Shown here: positions 1 to 8,240 of the stretch, in pieces
How positions within the stretch are numbered: the stretch's first letter is position 1
How the letters are laid out: each line of letters starts with the position of its first letter
Origin: Bacteroidota bacterium
GTDB lineage: Bacteria > Bacteroidota > Bacteroidia > Cytophagales > Cytophagaceae
Length of the DNA stretch: 59,213 bases
NCBI GenBank assembly: GCA_023428135.1
Contig: JAEYZG010000053.1
Coordinates: 1-59,213, forward strand
Direction: 5' to 3'
Program-made: the position numbers and the translations under genes
Notes under the pieces: generated by a model
The model's input: the letters and a program-made list of their open reading frames with translations, nothing else
Database searches by the model: none
What the model was told of the DNA's origin: nothing

Positions 1-199
1 CTGCAGTATCAAGTAAAAACCGTCCTTCGCTATTGGACACAGTACCTCTTGACTTACCCTGTACCTCAATATTTGCATAAAAGAGAGGCTCTTTGGTCGC
101 AGCGTCCAAGACAATACCGGAAACCGATACGCGAGAGGCCTTTGTCTTTACATTGAATAAAAGAATCAAAACCAATAAATAATAGATGCCTTTTTGCAT
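1..199 (-). CDS. Secreted protein with carboxypeptidase-like regulatory domain, 5' part only
   Basis: The first 66 codons of a minus-strand gene that runs off the left edge. It opens with ATG at 199, then a signal peptide (QKGIYYLLVLILLFNVKTKA), then a beta-sandwich start reading VSGIVLDAATKEPLFYANIE and GTVSNSEGRFLLDT. This pattern (SG.V.D..T.EPL..ANI.V....GT.SN.EG.F) is the carboxypeptidase-D regulatory-like domain found at the N terminus of Bacteroidota TonB-dependent receptors and of many secreted or envelope proteins. The rest lies outside the window, so it cannot be told whether a receptor barrel follows. The domain call is firm; the protein class is open. Confidence 0.75.
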   Translation of the reverse strand, partial: MQKGIYYLLVLILLFNVKTKASRVSVSGIVLDAATKEPLFYANIEVQGKSRGTVSNSEGRFLLDTA

Positions 200-551
200 G
201 ATTATGTCTAGCAAAACACTTTAAAATAAAATGCTTTTTTAAAAATCCGAAAACGAAATTTATACCTGAATAAATTTGCTAATGCTATATTTTACCTAAC
301 GTTTCGAAACCGTTACGAAGTTTTTTTGATACATTTTTACTTTAATTTTTTAAATACACAAACAATTAGAATTGTTGCAAGTATTAATTTTTGTAATTTA
401 TCAAGTGAAACTTCATCTGAAATATATTTAATTTAGTCTAAAAACATAGTACTGATCCAAGAAGATCTAAAATTTTTTTTAGATTCTTGAGGATTTAGAT
501 TCTTTTTTTAAACTTTTTTTTTCTAAATTTCGTAAATAAACAGTTTGACCT
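200..551. other. AT-rich intergenic region between divergent genes
   Basis: A 352-bp spacer separates two divergently transcribed secreted-protein genes, so it should hold both promoters. It contains a near-palindrome around TTTCGAAA flanked by AACG and CGTT (about 299-315). A direct repeat TTTAGATTCTT lies at 478-488 and 494-504, the first copy forming an imperfect hairpin with AGATCTAAAA just upstream. No exact TAnnTTTG box was found at a sensible distance from either start. No coding potential is seen. Confidence 0.5.
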
Positions 552-1034
552 ATGAATAATAGACTTGTTAAGCTTTCCGCAGCTTGTACAATTTATTTGT
601 CCACCTTTCTGCCCATGCAAGGCTTTTCGCAAGCCACGCAAAACGTTAATGCAAATCAAAAAAATGATTCGTCACTTTGCTTTGTAAAACCCAATATTAA
701 AATATCGAAATTCTATTCTAAGGATGAATTAAATAAGCTTCAGAAACTTGACCTGATTGAAGTTTATAAGTCCAGATTAGCCTATCTGATTGAGATTTTA
801 CCATTTCTTTCACTGAATCCGGAGCCTGGGTCTTCTTTCCGTGAAATGTCAATACCTGAAACCGAAACCAATATCTCACATCTTGAAAAGGAGATGAAAA
901 ACAAGCAGGATTTTATTAAATCACTTTTTGAAACATTGGACGACGTTGTACCATATTCTGAAAAAACGAATATCATCTGGTCAATCTTATACTTTGATGA
1001 AATGATAAAAAAATCAATGAATCAAAATAAATAA
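552..1034 (+). CDS. Hypothetical secreted protein, 160 aa
   Basis: I do not recognise this family. The N terminus (residues 1-27, MNNRLVKLSAACTIYLSTF then LPMQGFSQ) is a clear Sec signal peptide with a Bacteroidota-style FSQ cleavage region. The mature part is about 130 residues, mostly charged and predicted helical (KDELNKLQKLDLIEVYKSRL, then ETNISHLEKEMKNKQDFIKS), with no cysteine pairs, lipobox or catalytic motif. It stands alone, divergent from the gene at the left edge, and is followed by a strong terminator, so it is probably monocistronic. A periplasmic or secreted helical protein is the most that can be said. Confidence 0.6.
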   Translation: MNNRLVKLSAACTIYLSTFLPMQGFSQATQNVNANQKNDSSLCFVKPNIKISKFYSKDELNKLQKLDLIEVYKSRLAYLIEILPFLSLNPEPGSSFREMSIPETETNISHLEKEMKNKQDFIKSLFETLDDVVPYSEKTNIIWSILYFDEMIKKSMNQNK

Positions 1035-1040
1035 AAAATA

Positions 1041-1075
1041 AAAAGCCTGCATTTTCAAGTGCAGGCTTTTTATTT
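1041..1075 (+). terminator. Rho-independent terminator
   Basis: An 11-bp perfect stem, AAAAGCCTGCA (1041-1051) pairing with TGCAGGCTTTT (1060-1070), has an 8-nt loop and a run of T. It starts 6 bp after the stop codon of the 160-aa gene. Confidence 0.85.
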
Positions 1076-1173
1076 TCAAATTAAAGTTTTTTCTTTTTCA
1101 GTTTTCTAATCCCTTTGGGCTCGCTTACCACTATTTTAGAAAACTAATCTAATATCCCAATAAAAATTAATAG

Positions 1174-3414
1174 TTATTGCAATTGCAGAATAAAATCCTG
1201 AAGTCTTTTCTGATTGCACACAATCCAGACAATGTCCTCTTCCATAAATTGCATCGAAGAATCAGGATTCAAAATTCTTTCACCATCTCTTTCTAGACCT
1301 ACAACAAGGGCTTTAGCTTTTTCTCTCATACCGGAGGACCGGATAGTTATTCCTTTAAGAGGAGAATTAGAATTAATTGTGACCTTTTGAAGTGTCATCG
1401 TTTCCTTTTGAACGAGCGGTCTGTTTTCTTCAGAAAGTTCAATATATGGCTTTAATTTGGCCAACTGATCATCTGTTCCAATTACCATTACCTCATCTCC
1501 AGGATACAATTTTTCATCTCTGCCAGGGTTCGCAATTGTATTTCTTCCTCTTTCTATCATTGCAATGTTTACACCGAACTTTTCCCTGATTCCAAGATCA
1601 AAGAGATTCTGCCCTACAAAAGGGGACTCCGGAGAAACTTTTAACTCCACAAGGTGAGCATCCCATGGTACTATATCCGGTCTGATTTTATCTTTATGCA
1701 ATGCCTGTTCTTCTTTTTCGTTAAGGTTTGTCAAAAACCGTCCCTCTATTCGATTATACATCTTTTGAATCTTTTTAGTAAAAAGGCTATTCAGAACAGC
1801 AATAATTACAACTACAAGTATTAAAAAATAAGGGTCTGAGATAAACTGAATCACTAATAATACTGTAAAGAAAAGACCTAGCACAATTCTGAAAAGGTTC
1901 AATGCTATGAGGGGACCACGGCTCACATTTTCATTATGCCATAAGTTGGAAAATGCATTTTCCTGAATTATTCTCCCTACTAAAGCCCATAAAAACGGTG
2001 CGGCAAGCAACAAGCCGAACCCCGCAGTCATAAAATCAACAAAAATTGCGTTGCTGACATGGTTTCTCACAAAAGGAGAAATGTACCTTGTAGAGACAAA
2101 GAATATAGAAATGATACAAACCGATTGTATAACAATATTATATATATACGAATGCAGGTAAATTTTCCAGTCACTTGTTGTAGTAATTACCTGGGCAGTA
2201 GAGCTGTATTTGTTAAGTTTTTTGATCCATCCGGAAGGTAATTTTTCTTCTATGATATCGTAGAGCCCTGCTGAATAGCGGATCAGGTAAGGAGTCGTAA
2301 AGGTAGTTATCGCTGACACCGCAACCGCTATCGGATAAAGAAAATCACTTGTAACTTTCAATGTGACACCCAAGGTTGCAATAATAAACGAAAATTCACC
2401 TATCTGAGAAAGGCTCATGCCTGTTTGAACTGAAGCTTTTAACGATTGTCCGGATATCAAAGCACCAGTTGAAGTGCTGAACAGTTTTCCTGCCACAGTT
2501 ATGAAAGTGATCAATAAAACAGGTCCGATATTCTGAATCAACATATTCGGATCTATAAGCATCCCTACAGAAACAAAGAATATAGCACCAAACAGATCCT
2601 TTACGGACTTTACAAGATGTTCAATTTTTTCTCCCTGAACCGTTTCTGCAAGTATAGATCCCATAATAAACGCCCCCAAAGCAGGAGAAAAGCCTACTTT
2701 TGTAGCCAACATCACCATAATGAGACAAAGAGCTATTGAAACGATGAGCAAGGTCTCATCATTCATTAATTTCCTCGTTTTTTTAAGGAATGTAGGAATA
2801 AGAAATATCCCTCCTATAAACCATAAAATTAGAAAAAAGGCCAGTTTCAACACCGAGATAAGCATTTCGGCTCCGGAAAAATTCTGACTCAGTGCAAGAG
2901 TTGATAGTAGTACGAGGAGGAGAATGGCAACAAGATCTTCTACTATAAGTACACCAAAGACAAGTACAGCAAATTGCTGAGTCTTTACATCCAACTCTTC
3001 AAATGCCCTGATAATAATAGTTGTAGAGGAAACAGACAAAATCCCTCCCAGAAATATACTATCCATACTGGACCAGCCTAACAATTTACCGGTACCATAA
3101 CCTAATGCCAGCATGACGATCACTTCCATGGCAGCAGTAATTGAAGCCGCCCCTCCTACCTTAGCTAGTTTTTTAAAACTGAATTCAAGTCCAAGAGTAA
3201 AAAGCAGGAATATTACACCAATCTCTGCCCATATTTCGATATTTTCCTGGTCAGTAATACTGGGAAATATGGGAATATGCTGACCAACTAACAAACCTGC
3301 TATAATGTAACCAAGTACAAGAGGTTGTTTAATTCTTTTGAAAATTAAAGTAATAAGGCCTGCCGCGCCGAGTATCAGCCCTAAATCTGAAATAAGTGGG
3401 GGTAAGTGTACCAT
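1174..3414 (-). CDS. CPA2-family cation:proton antiporter with two C-terminal TrkA-C domains
   Basis: An inner-membrane monovalent cation/proton antiporter or K+ efflux protein of the Kef/CPA2 group. Residues about 8-385 form the Na+/H+ exchanger domain, with family segments LGYIIAGLLVGQ, LFTLGLEFSFKKL and GFSPALGAFIMGSILAET. Residues about 415-570 add roughly four further membrane segments. Two RCK_C/TrkA-C-like ligand-binding lobes follow (about 605-680 and 685-746); the first contains FDLGIREKFGVNIAMIERG. There is no NAD-binding RCK_N domain, unlike KefB/KefC, so regulation by another ligand is likely. At 746 aa it is longer than minimal antiporters. A conspicuous hairpin lies just before its start codon. 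It is separated from the methyltransferase upstream by a terminator. Confidence 0.88.
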   Translation of the reverse strand: MVHLPPLISDLGLILGAAGLITLIFKRIKQPLVLGYIIAGLLVGQHIPIFPSITDQENIEIWAEIGVIFLLFTLGLEFSFKKLAKVGGAASITAAMEVIVMLALGYGTGKLLGWSSMDSIFLGGILSVSSTTIIIRAFEELDVKTQQFAVLVFGVLIVEDLVAILLLVLLSTLALSQNFSGAEMLISVLKLAFFLILWFIGGIFLIPTFLKKTRKLMNDETLLIVSIALCLIMVMLATKVGFSPALGAFIMGSILAETVQGEKIEHLVKSVKDLFGAIFFVSVGMLIDPNMLIQNIGPVLLITFITVAGKLFSTSTGALISGQSLKASVQTGMSLSQIGEFSFIIATLGVTLKVTSDFLYPIAVAVSAITTFTTPYLIRYSAGLYDIIEEKLPSGWIKKLNKYSSTAQVITTTSDWKIYLHSYIYNIVIQSVCIISIFFVSTRYISPFVRNHVSNAIFVDFMTAGFGLLLAAPFLWALVGRIIQENAFSNLWHNENVSRGPLIALNLFRIVLGLFFTVLLVIQFISDPYFLILVVVIIAVLNSLFTKKIQKMYNRIEGRFLTNLNEKEEQALHKDKIRPDIVPWDAHLVELKVSPESPFVGQNLFDLGIREKFGVNIAMIERGRNTIANPGRDEKLYPGDEVMVIGTDDQLAKLKPYIELSEENRPLVQKETMTLQKVTINSNSPLKGITIRSSGMREKAKALVVGLERDGERILNPDSSMQFMEEDIVWIVCNQKRLQDFILQLQ

Positions 3415-3431
3415 AACAATAATCTAAAATA

Positions 3432-3488
3432 AAAATGTAATTTTGGGAAACCAAAAAAAGTGATTCAGGTTTCCAAAAATTACATTTT
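3432..3488 (-). promoter_or_regulatory. Long inverted repeat in the antiporter leader
   Basis: Arms of 21 bp (3432-3452 and 3468-3488) match at 20 of 21 positions around a 15-nt loop rich in A. On the minus strand the hairpin ends 17 nt before the antiporter ATG, and it lies after the terminator of the preceding gene. It could be a leader-RNA hairpin that controls translation, a transcription attenuator, or a large operator. The structure is seen directly; the role is inferred. Confidence 0.6.
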
Positions 3489-3543
3489 AAGCAAATTTAA
3501 CATTAAAATTCCCAATTGAAAGGGAATTGGAAGGAGATTAGTT

Positions 3544-3589
3544 AAAGAAAATAACTGCTGAAGATTTATGCAGAACAGTTATTTTCTTT
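3544..3589 (-). terminator. Terminator overlapping the methyltransferase stop
   Basis: Perfect 14-bp arms, AAAGAAAATAACTG (3544-3557) and its complement (3576-3589), with an 18-nt loop. The TAA stop of the methyltransferase (3579-3581) lies inside the stem, and the downstream arm is T-rich when read on the minus strand. Confidence 0.7.
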
Positions 3590-4652
3590 TTTTACATCTA
3601 AATAAAGTATGGCTTACTCCTATATTGTCAATATCCTCTTCTACATATAAACCAGCAGCATGAACACATTGAATAAGGTTTTTGGAATGGTACATCTGAC
3701 TATTTCCATTGGCCATAGCAGTAAAATACAAAGAGGTCATCTGAAGGCTGAATGCTGAGGCTTCATATTTTTGTCTATCCCAATAGGTCTCAAGAATGTA
3801 AATCGCACCATTATCATCAATTGCATCTACGCATCTTTTCAGGATAGAAATAATTTCTTCTTCCGAAAAACAATCCAGGAACTGACTCATCCAAACTGCA
3901 TCTGCCCCTTTAGGTAAGCTTTGAGATGCATCTAACAGATTTACATGATGGCCTTTTATTCTTTCTGAATATCCCTCCTTTGCAATATTCTCCTGTGCCA
4001 TTGCCAGCTGTCCCGGCAAATCAATAATGGTCATTTTGACATCTTTGTCATACTTCACACATTTCAACGAAAATTTGCCTGTATTTCCTCCGATATCATA
4101 AATGTGAGCAGGCTTATGCTTAAATATATGTGGCAAAACAGTATCGAATGCCTGATCTGAATAATAATGATCGAACTCAAACCAGCTCGTTTTCGCTTTG
4201 GAAGGTAACTTTGAAAGTCCCTCATATATTGTAGGCCAGTCTCCAAAGACTTTTAATCCTTCGGGCTTTCCGTTTTTAATTGAATCTTTTAAATCATTTA
4301 ATCCCTGGTAGCAGACATCCTGTATAAAATTGAAGTTTACATTTGTAATTTCATCATACAAAATAAAATGCCCAACTTTCGTAATTATATAAGATTCATC
4401 TTCTTTCTGATACAAAACACCTATTCCTAATCCTCCTTCCAACAGTACCCTTGCACCATAAACCGATAAATCCAGATCGGCTGCAATGTCTTCAAGCTTA
4501 GCTCCAGCCTGTCCTTTTTTCGAAACGTATTCCAGAATCCCTAACTCTCTTAAACATCTGACAGCCTGGAAAATAACTGGCGCAAATGCTATTTTCTGTG
4601 CTTCTGTAATAGCTTCTATAGCTCGTTTTGAATCGGTTTTAAAAAAATTCAT
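3579..4652 (-). CDS. SAM-dependent O-methyltransferase (plant-type/methyltransferase family 2)
   Basis: A soluble cytoplasmic methyltransferase that transfers methyl from S-adenosylmethionine to an unknown small-molecule hydroxyl. Residues about 15-110 form the winged-helix dimerisation domain (VRCLRELGILEYV, LSVYGARVLLEGGLGIGVL). SAM motif I is IYDIGGNTGKFSLKC (about 183-197), followed by an acidic end of strand 2 (MTIIDLPGQLAMA) and post-motif AVWMSQFLDCFSEEE. The catalytic-base region of plant enzymes is only loosely recognisable. At 357 aa it has the normal family length. It is flanked by its own terminator and a 295-bp upstream spacer, so it is probably monocistronic. Polyketide or quinone tailoring is possible, but no biosynthetic neighbours are present. 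Confidence 0.85.
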   Translation of the reverse strand: MNFFKTDSKRAIEAITEAQKIAFAPVIFQAVRCLRELGILEYVSKKGQAGAKLEDIAADLDLSVYGARVLLEGGLGIGVLYQKEDESYIITKVGHFILYDEITNVNFNFIQDVCYQGLNDLKDSIKNGKPEGLKVFGDWPTIYEGLSKLPSKAKTSWFEFDHYYSDQAFDTVLPHIFKHKPAHIYDIGGNTGKFSLKCVKYDKDVKMTIIDLPGQLAMAQENIAKEGYSERIKGHHVNLLDASQSLPKGADAVWMSQFLDCFSEEEIISILKRCVDAIDDNGAIYILETYWDRQKYEASAFSLQMTSLYFTAMANGNSQMYHSKNLIQCVHAAGLYVEEDIDNIGVSHTLFRCKKRK

Positions 4653-4894
4653 TATTCTACTTTTAATTATGTTAACACACTCTTATGTTCGGCAAGTTCC
4701 TTTGGCAAAAAGGTTAGCTCCCTGATTTTTTTTATTTAAAGTTAAAGTCTTGCTTTATCAGTCAAAATTTGACCAAAACACTTCTTGCAATATCATTTGA
4801 AATAATTAAAAATGAATGAAAATACAATTAGAATCTCATTAGAACAAATTTAATTTCTTGATTTCTTTACAAAAAATATCATTAAAATTAACTA

Positions 4895-4902
4895 TAATTT
4901 TG
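4895..4902 (+). promoter_or_regulatory. Candidate Bacteroidota -7 box for the lipase gene
   Basis: TAATTTTG matches the TAnnTTTG consensus exactly and lies 46 bp before the lipase ATG. No well-placed -33 TTTG is visible, so this is tentative in AT-rich DNA. Confidence 0.3.
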
Positions 4903-4948
4903 GTTCAAAAAAACTAATTTAGAAGACTTTATATAAATACTTGAGAAT

Positions 4949-6133
4949 ATGAATAAATCAGCATTGCCAGGTCTTATAATGTTTTTTTTAAGCTCTTTGC
5001 TTTTAGCCCAGCACGACAAGGAATTTAATAGAGAGGAAGCCCGAGATATGATTGCTTTATGTAATAGTTTCAGCTTTATGGAACTATATGGTACAGACAC
5101 TACTATAATCCCCAAATGCTATATAAAAACTTATACCTCAGAGGCATTAGGAATGGATAACATATTTCAAATCTATAAAAAAGATAATATCGCAGTCATT
5201 AATCTCCGAGGATCGACTGCAAAAAAAATAAGCTGGATGGAGAATATTTATTCAGCAATGATTCCAGCAAAAGGTGTAATAAAAATTCAGGATGAAAAAT
5301 TCAAATATATTTTTGCTAAAGATAATCTTGCCGCTGTACATGCAGGCTATGCTCTGGCTATGGCATTTCTTGAAAAGGATTTATTGATAAACATTAAAAA
5401 CTTAAATGAAGAAGGTATTTTTGATTTCCTGATTACTGGTCATAGTCAGGGAGGAGCATTAGCCAATATGCTTCTCGCTTATCTAAATAACCTTCCTGAA
5501 AATAAACTGTCCTCAAAAAACTCCTTTAAGTGTTATGCCTTTGCTGCGCCAATGATAGGGAATAAGGCATTCACAGAGGAATACAATGAAAGATTCTGTA
5601 AAACCAACATTAGTTTCAACTTTGTTAACCCTGCCGATTTAGTACCTGCACTTCCATTGAGTTATAAAGAAAGTAGCTCTTTTTCACAAGGTGTTATGTC
5701 CTTACTGTTTGACGAAGCAAGCTTAGCGGAAAAATTTAAAGATGGTGCGTTCTTATTATTTGATAAAAACCTTGGAAATACTGTCAGAAGACTTAGTACC
5801 TCGGTAGCAAAGCAAATATCAAATGAAGTTGGAACTGTAACCATGCCTCCGTTTGTTGAAGACATAAATTATTATAAACTTGCCAATAGAATTGAAATTT
5901 TTAAATCAGTATATCCCAAGATACTTAAAGATTCAACCATTCTTCAAAACGATTCTCTAATGGCTACTTATCCAAGGGCTTCTAACGGTCATTTTATTAA
6001 TAAGGAACTTTACAAAAAAGAACCTATGGTATATCAGCATAAGACATATAACTATTACACATCTTTCCTTCTGAAATTCCTGCCTGAGGAGTACGATTTA
6101 CTCGATAGAAAATATCTGAAGGAAAATCTATAA
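4949..6133 (+). CDS. Secreted class 3 (fungal-type) lipase
   Basis: A probable secreted triacylglycerol lipase or esterase of the alpha/beta-hydrolase Lipase_3 family. Residues 1-20 are a signal peptide ending LLLAQ. The nucleophile elbow FLITGHSQGGALANMLLAYL places the catalytic serine at residue 166 within GHSQG. The acid is probably Asp230 in NPADLVPALPL and the histidine His348 in NGHFINKEL, in the usual Ser-Asp-His order. INLRGS (about residues 87-92) resembles the oxyanion-hole strand of the family. At 394 aa it is somewhat longer than typical fungal lipases because of an insertion between Asp and His. It is convergent with the ArsC-like gene, with a shared hairpin between them. Confidence 0.85.
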   Translation: MNKSALPGLIMFFLSSLLLAQHDKEFNREEARDMIALCNSFSFMELYGTDTTIIPKCYIKTYTSEALGMDNIFQIYKKDNIAVINLRGSTAKKISWMENIYSAMIPAKGVIKIQDEKFKYIFAKDNLAAVHAGYALAMAFLEKDLLINIKNLNEEGIFDFLITGHSQGGALANMLLAYLNNLPENKLSSKNSFKCYAFAAPMIGNKAFTEEYNERFCKTNISFNFVNPADLVPALPLSYKESSSFSQGVMSLLFDEASLAEKFKDGAFLLFDKNLGNTVRRLSTSVAKQISNEVGTVTMPPFVEDINYYKLANRIEIFKSVYPKILKDSTILQNDSLMATYPRASNGHFINKELYKKEPMVYQHKTYNYYTSFLLKFLPEEYDLLDRKYLKENL

Positions 6134-6139
6134 ACAAAC

Positions 6140-6171
6140 TGCTGAGCAACTCTTAACTGAGTTTCTCAGCA
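6140..6171. terminator. Bidirectional hairpin between convergent genes
   Basis: TGCTGAG (6140-6146) pairs with CTCAGCA (6165-6171), and an inner AACTC pairs with GAGTT around a 6-nt loop. It sits between the lipase stop and the ArsC-like gene and overlaps the 3' end of the latter. There is no long T run. Confidence 0.55.
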
Positions 6172-6500
6172 TATTCCTTTTCATTAAACCCGACAGCAAT
6201 TATCCTTCCATTATCTTCTATAACAGGTCTTTTAATAAGACTTGTATGTTCCTTCATAAGTTCCACTGCACTTGTTACGTCTACTATATTTTTTTTAACC
6301 GACTCATCAAGCTTTTTCCAGGTTGTCCCTTTTTTATTTACCAGAATCTCCCATGACACCTGACTGGTCCATTCCTTTAACTTTTCTTCACTTATTCCCT
6401 TGGACTTATAATCATGAAATTCAAACTGAAGTTTGTGGCCTTTAAGCCATTCCGTACTTTTCTTTACCGTGTCGCAGCTTTTAATACCGTATACAATCAT
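6153..6500 (-). CDS. ArsC/Spx/MgsR-family thioredoxin-fold protein (YffB-like)
   Basis: A small cytoplasmic protein of the arsenate-reductase-related family. From MIVYGIKSCDTVKKSTEWL the single Cys sits in CDTVKK, where ArsC has its catalytic cysteine. LIKRPVIEDNGRIIAVGF near residues 85-102 contains the conserved KRP loop. I start at the ATG at 6500 (115 aa, the usual family length). An in-frame TTG seven codons upstream exists, but extension there has no support in the family. Most single-Cys members of this type (YffB) have unproven function, possibly glutathione-linked reduction, and are not arsenate reductases; no ars genes are adjacent. Confidence 0.82.
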   Translation of the reverse strand: MIVYGIKSCDTVKKSTEWLKGHKLQFEFHDYKSKGISEEKLKEWTSQVSWEILVNKKGTTWKKLDESVKKNIVDVTSAVELMKEHTSLIKRPVIEDNGRIIAVGFNEKEYAEKLS

Positions 6501-6599
6501 TTTTTCAAAAACTAAAATCAAATTTAAAGCAATATTTTTAATCTATTCTAACAAAATTAATGAGAATAGCTCTACTAATTTCTTCCCTCAATTTCCGGA

Positions 6600-6975
6600 T
6601 CTGCTCTAGCTGCCTGCCTACAGCAACCATAAATATTCTCACCTTCAATGTTATGCTGATGATATTATAAATATTGCAGAAGCGCTTGATATAAAAGATG
6701 CCATTTTCACGGACATTCAGTAAGCGGAGTTACAGGGGTGTTGGCCTCCATAAAGCACCTGATTTCTTCTGCAAATAAGTATTTATAAATGCTTCACCAT
6801 GATACCTGAATGACAAAGAATATATAGGTGGGTTTGAGCAATCTGATATTGACAAATTATACAATAATGTAGACTAATTATTACGCATGGGTTAGCGGAT
6901 TTGCTCTTACTTTTATGGATCTGACAAGCCCGAGCTAGCGCTTAAGTTTGCCAATTCGTTATCTTCCCAATGGAA
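6600..6975 (+). pseudogene. Decayed RsbQ-like alpha/beta hydrolase
   Basis: Between two minus-strand genes the plus strand keeps clear fragments of an RsbQ-type hydrolase spread over several frames. In order they read YADDIINIAEALDIKDAIF, then in another frame GHSVSGVTGVLASIKH, then after another shift VFINASP-stop-YLNDKEYIGG continuing FEQSDIDKLYNNVD, then NYYAWVSGFALTFM, then PELALKFANSLSS. The GHSVSG nucleophile elbow and the YLND/GGFEQSDID stretch are characteristic of the RsbQ/KAI2 group. At least three frameshifts plus in-frame stops make it non-functional. RsbQ works with the phosphatase RsbP in stress signalling; no partner is in this window. The N- and C-terminal parts are no longer recognisable. 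A separate open stretch (about 6983-7102, + strand, containing EWGHEATFILEFDTTNL) may be a second remnant. Confidence 0.8.
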
Positions 6976-7099
6976 CCAACAGCTGTGAAAGCGAATGGGG
7001 CCATGAAGCAACCTTTATTCTTGAATTCGATACTACAAACCTTATTACCCCCTAAGATTCTATTAACCTTAAATTTATCGGTTATACGGAGTTACTAAA

Positions 7100-7507
7100 T
7101 TAAACCAGATTTAAATATCCTACCCCTATCTTTGCAATATCTTCATCTTCTTCCTGTGAAAGGCCACTCACTGCAGCAGCGCCAATGACTTTACCATTTA
7201 CAATAACAGGCACACCTCCACCCCATCCGCAGATTTTAGAATCTCCATAAAAAGCAATATCATATCCTTTAACGGGATCTTTAATAGCCTTACCTATTTC
7301 TGATGTATTTTTCTGTGTACGTGCAGCTGTATAGGCTTTATTAATGGCATTTGCGATAGACGGAAGTTTGGTATTATCCATTTTTTCAAAAGCCAGCAAT
7401 TCACCATGGGCATCTGCAACCGCCACTACTGCATATTTCCCTCTTTTCTCAAGTTCAAAAATAATAGCGTTTAAAATTTCTTTGGCTTGTTTATGATTAA
7501 GTTCCAT
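7100..7507 (-). CDS. GlcG/HbpS-family (haem-degrading domain) protein
   Basis: A 135-aa single-domain protein of the GlcG/HbpS (DUF336) family, small alpha/beta proteins that bind haem or cobalamin or act as accessory sensors in other bacteria. The family signature is strong: VVAVADAHGELLAFEKMD, then ANAINKAYTAART, then GGGVPVIVNGKVIGAAAVSG near the C terminus. It has no signal peptide, so it is probably cytoplasmic. It is transcribed alone on the minus strand; the preceding gene is divergent. Haem binding is not shown by the sequence itself. Confidence 0.85.
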   Translation of the reverse strand: MELNHKQAKEILNAIIFELEKRGKYAVVAVADAHGELLAFEKMDNTKLPSIANAINKAYTAARTQKNTSEIGKAIKDPVKGYDIAFYGDSKICGWGGGVPVIVNGKVIGAAAVSGLSQEEDEDIAKIGVGYLNLV

Positions 7508-7672
7508 TTATTAATTTTAAGTTTTCAAGCAATATATACTATTTTGTTAAATAGTTTAAAGTAGTTGACAAATGCATGTTTCAAAAAAACAATTTAAAAC
7601 TAGTGAACATTATTAGCTTTATTTAAATTATGAAATATTTTTATTCTATCAAATAATAGTTATTAAGATACT

Positions 7673-8107
7673 ATGGATGAATTTATGAAACTGGCTATAA
7701 GCGAAGCCATAAAAGGGCTGAATGAAGGTGGAATCCCCATTGGCTCGGTATTGGTAAAAGACGGAAAGTTAGTGGCACAAGGCCATAACAAACGTGTACA
7801 AGAGAACAATCCTATTTTGCATGGCGAAATGGACTGCCTTAACAATGCCGGCAGAATAGGCAGCTACAGAAATACAGTGATTTATTCTACGCTTATGCCT
7901 TGTTACATGTGTGCCGGAACTATTGTGCAGTTTAAAATACCCAAGGTGATTGTAGGAGAATCCAGGACATTCAGTGGTGCAAGAGAATTTATGGAACAAC
8001 ACGGTGTGGAAGTGGTAGATCTGGATCTTTCAGAATGTAAAAAGATGATGGAGGACTTCATCAAAGAGAAACCCGAGCTCTGGAATGAAGATATTATGGA
8101 ACTTTAA
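7673..8107 (+). CDS. Cytosine deaminase, yeast FCY1-like
   Basis: A zinc-dependent nucleobase deaminase that likely converts cytosine to uracil for pyrimidine salvage. Zinc ligands are visible as HGE (residues 50-52, with Glu52 the proton shuttle) and PCYMC (Cys77 and Cys80). Its overall resemblance is to fungal cytosine deaminase rather than to bacterial CodA, which is an unrelated amidohydrolase: EGGIPIGSVLVKDGKL, GHNKRVQENNPILHGEMD, STLMPCYMCAGTIVQF, and a C terminus ending KPELWNEDIMEL much like the fungal tail. At 144 aa it is close to the roughly 158-aa fungal enzyme. It stands alone, divergent from the HbpS-like gene. A deaminase acting on a related base cannot be excluded. Confidence 0.85.
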   Translation: MDEFMKLAISEAIKGLNEGGIPIGSVLVKDGKLVAQGHNKRVQENNPILHGEMDCLNNAGRIGSYRNTVIYSTLMPCYMCAGTIVQFKIPKVIVGESRTFSGAREFMEQHGVEVVDLDLSECKKMMEDFIKEKPELWNEDIMEL

Positions 8108-8141
8108 ACAGGAGGTTGTATAATATAAAAGTCTTTTTTAC

Positions 8142-8180
8142 AGAGCTGAATAAATATGCTAATACCTTTTATTCAGCTCT
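8142..8180. terminator. Hairpin between convergent genes
   Basis: Perfect 13-bp arms AGAGCTGAATAAA (8142-8154) and TTTATTCAGCTCT (8168-8180) with a 13-nt loop lie between the deaminase and the convergent GyrI-like gene. It is probably a two-way terminator, although neither flank has a long T run. Confidence 0.6.
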
Positions 8181-8240
8181 ATAAAACCATCAATATAAGA
8201 GCGTTTTTCTAAACCTGATCCTTTAAAAATGTGCCTCCCG

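Noticed and set aside
1100..1145. 10-bp inverted repeat AGTTTTCTAA/TTAGAAAACT after the antiporter gene
   Set aside because: The loop is 26 nt and there is no T run on the minus strand. Too weak to call a terminator.
6540..7099. An intact gene or RNA in the 577-bp spacer
   Set aside because: Every frame is interrupted. The content is explained by the RsbQ-like pseudogene plus a short unassigned open stretch.
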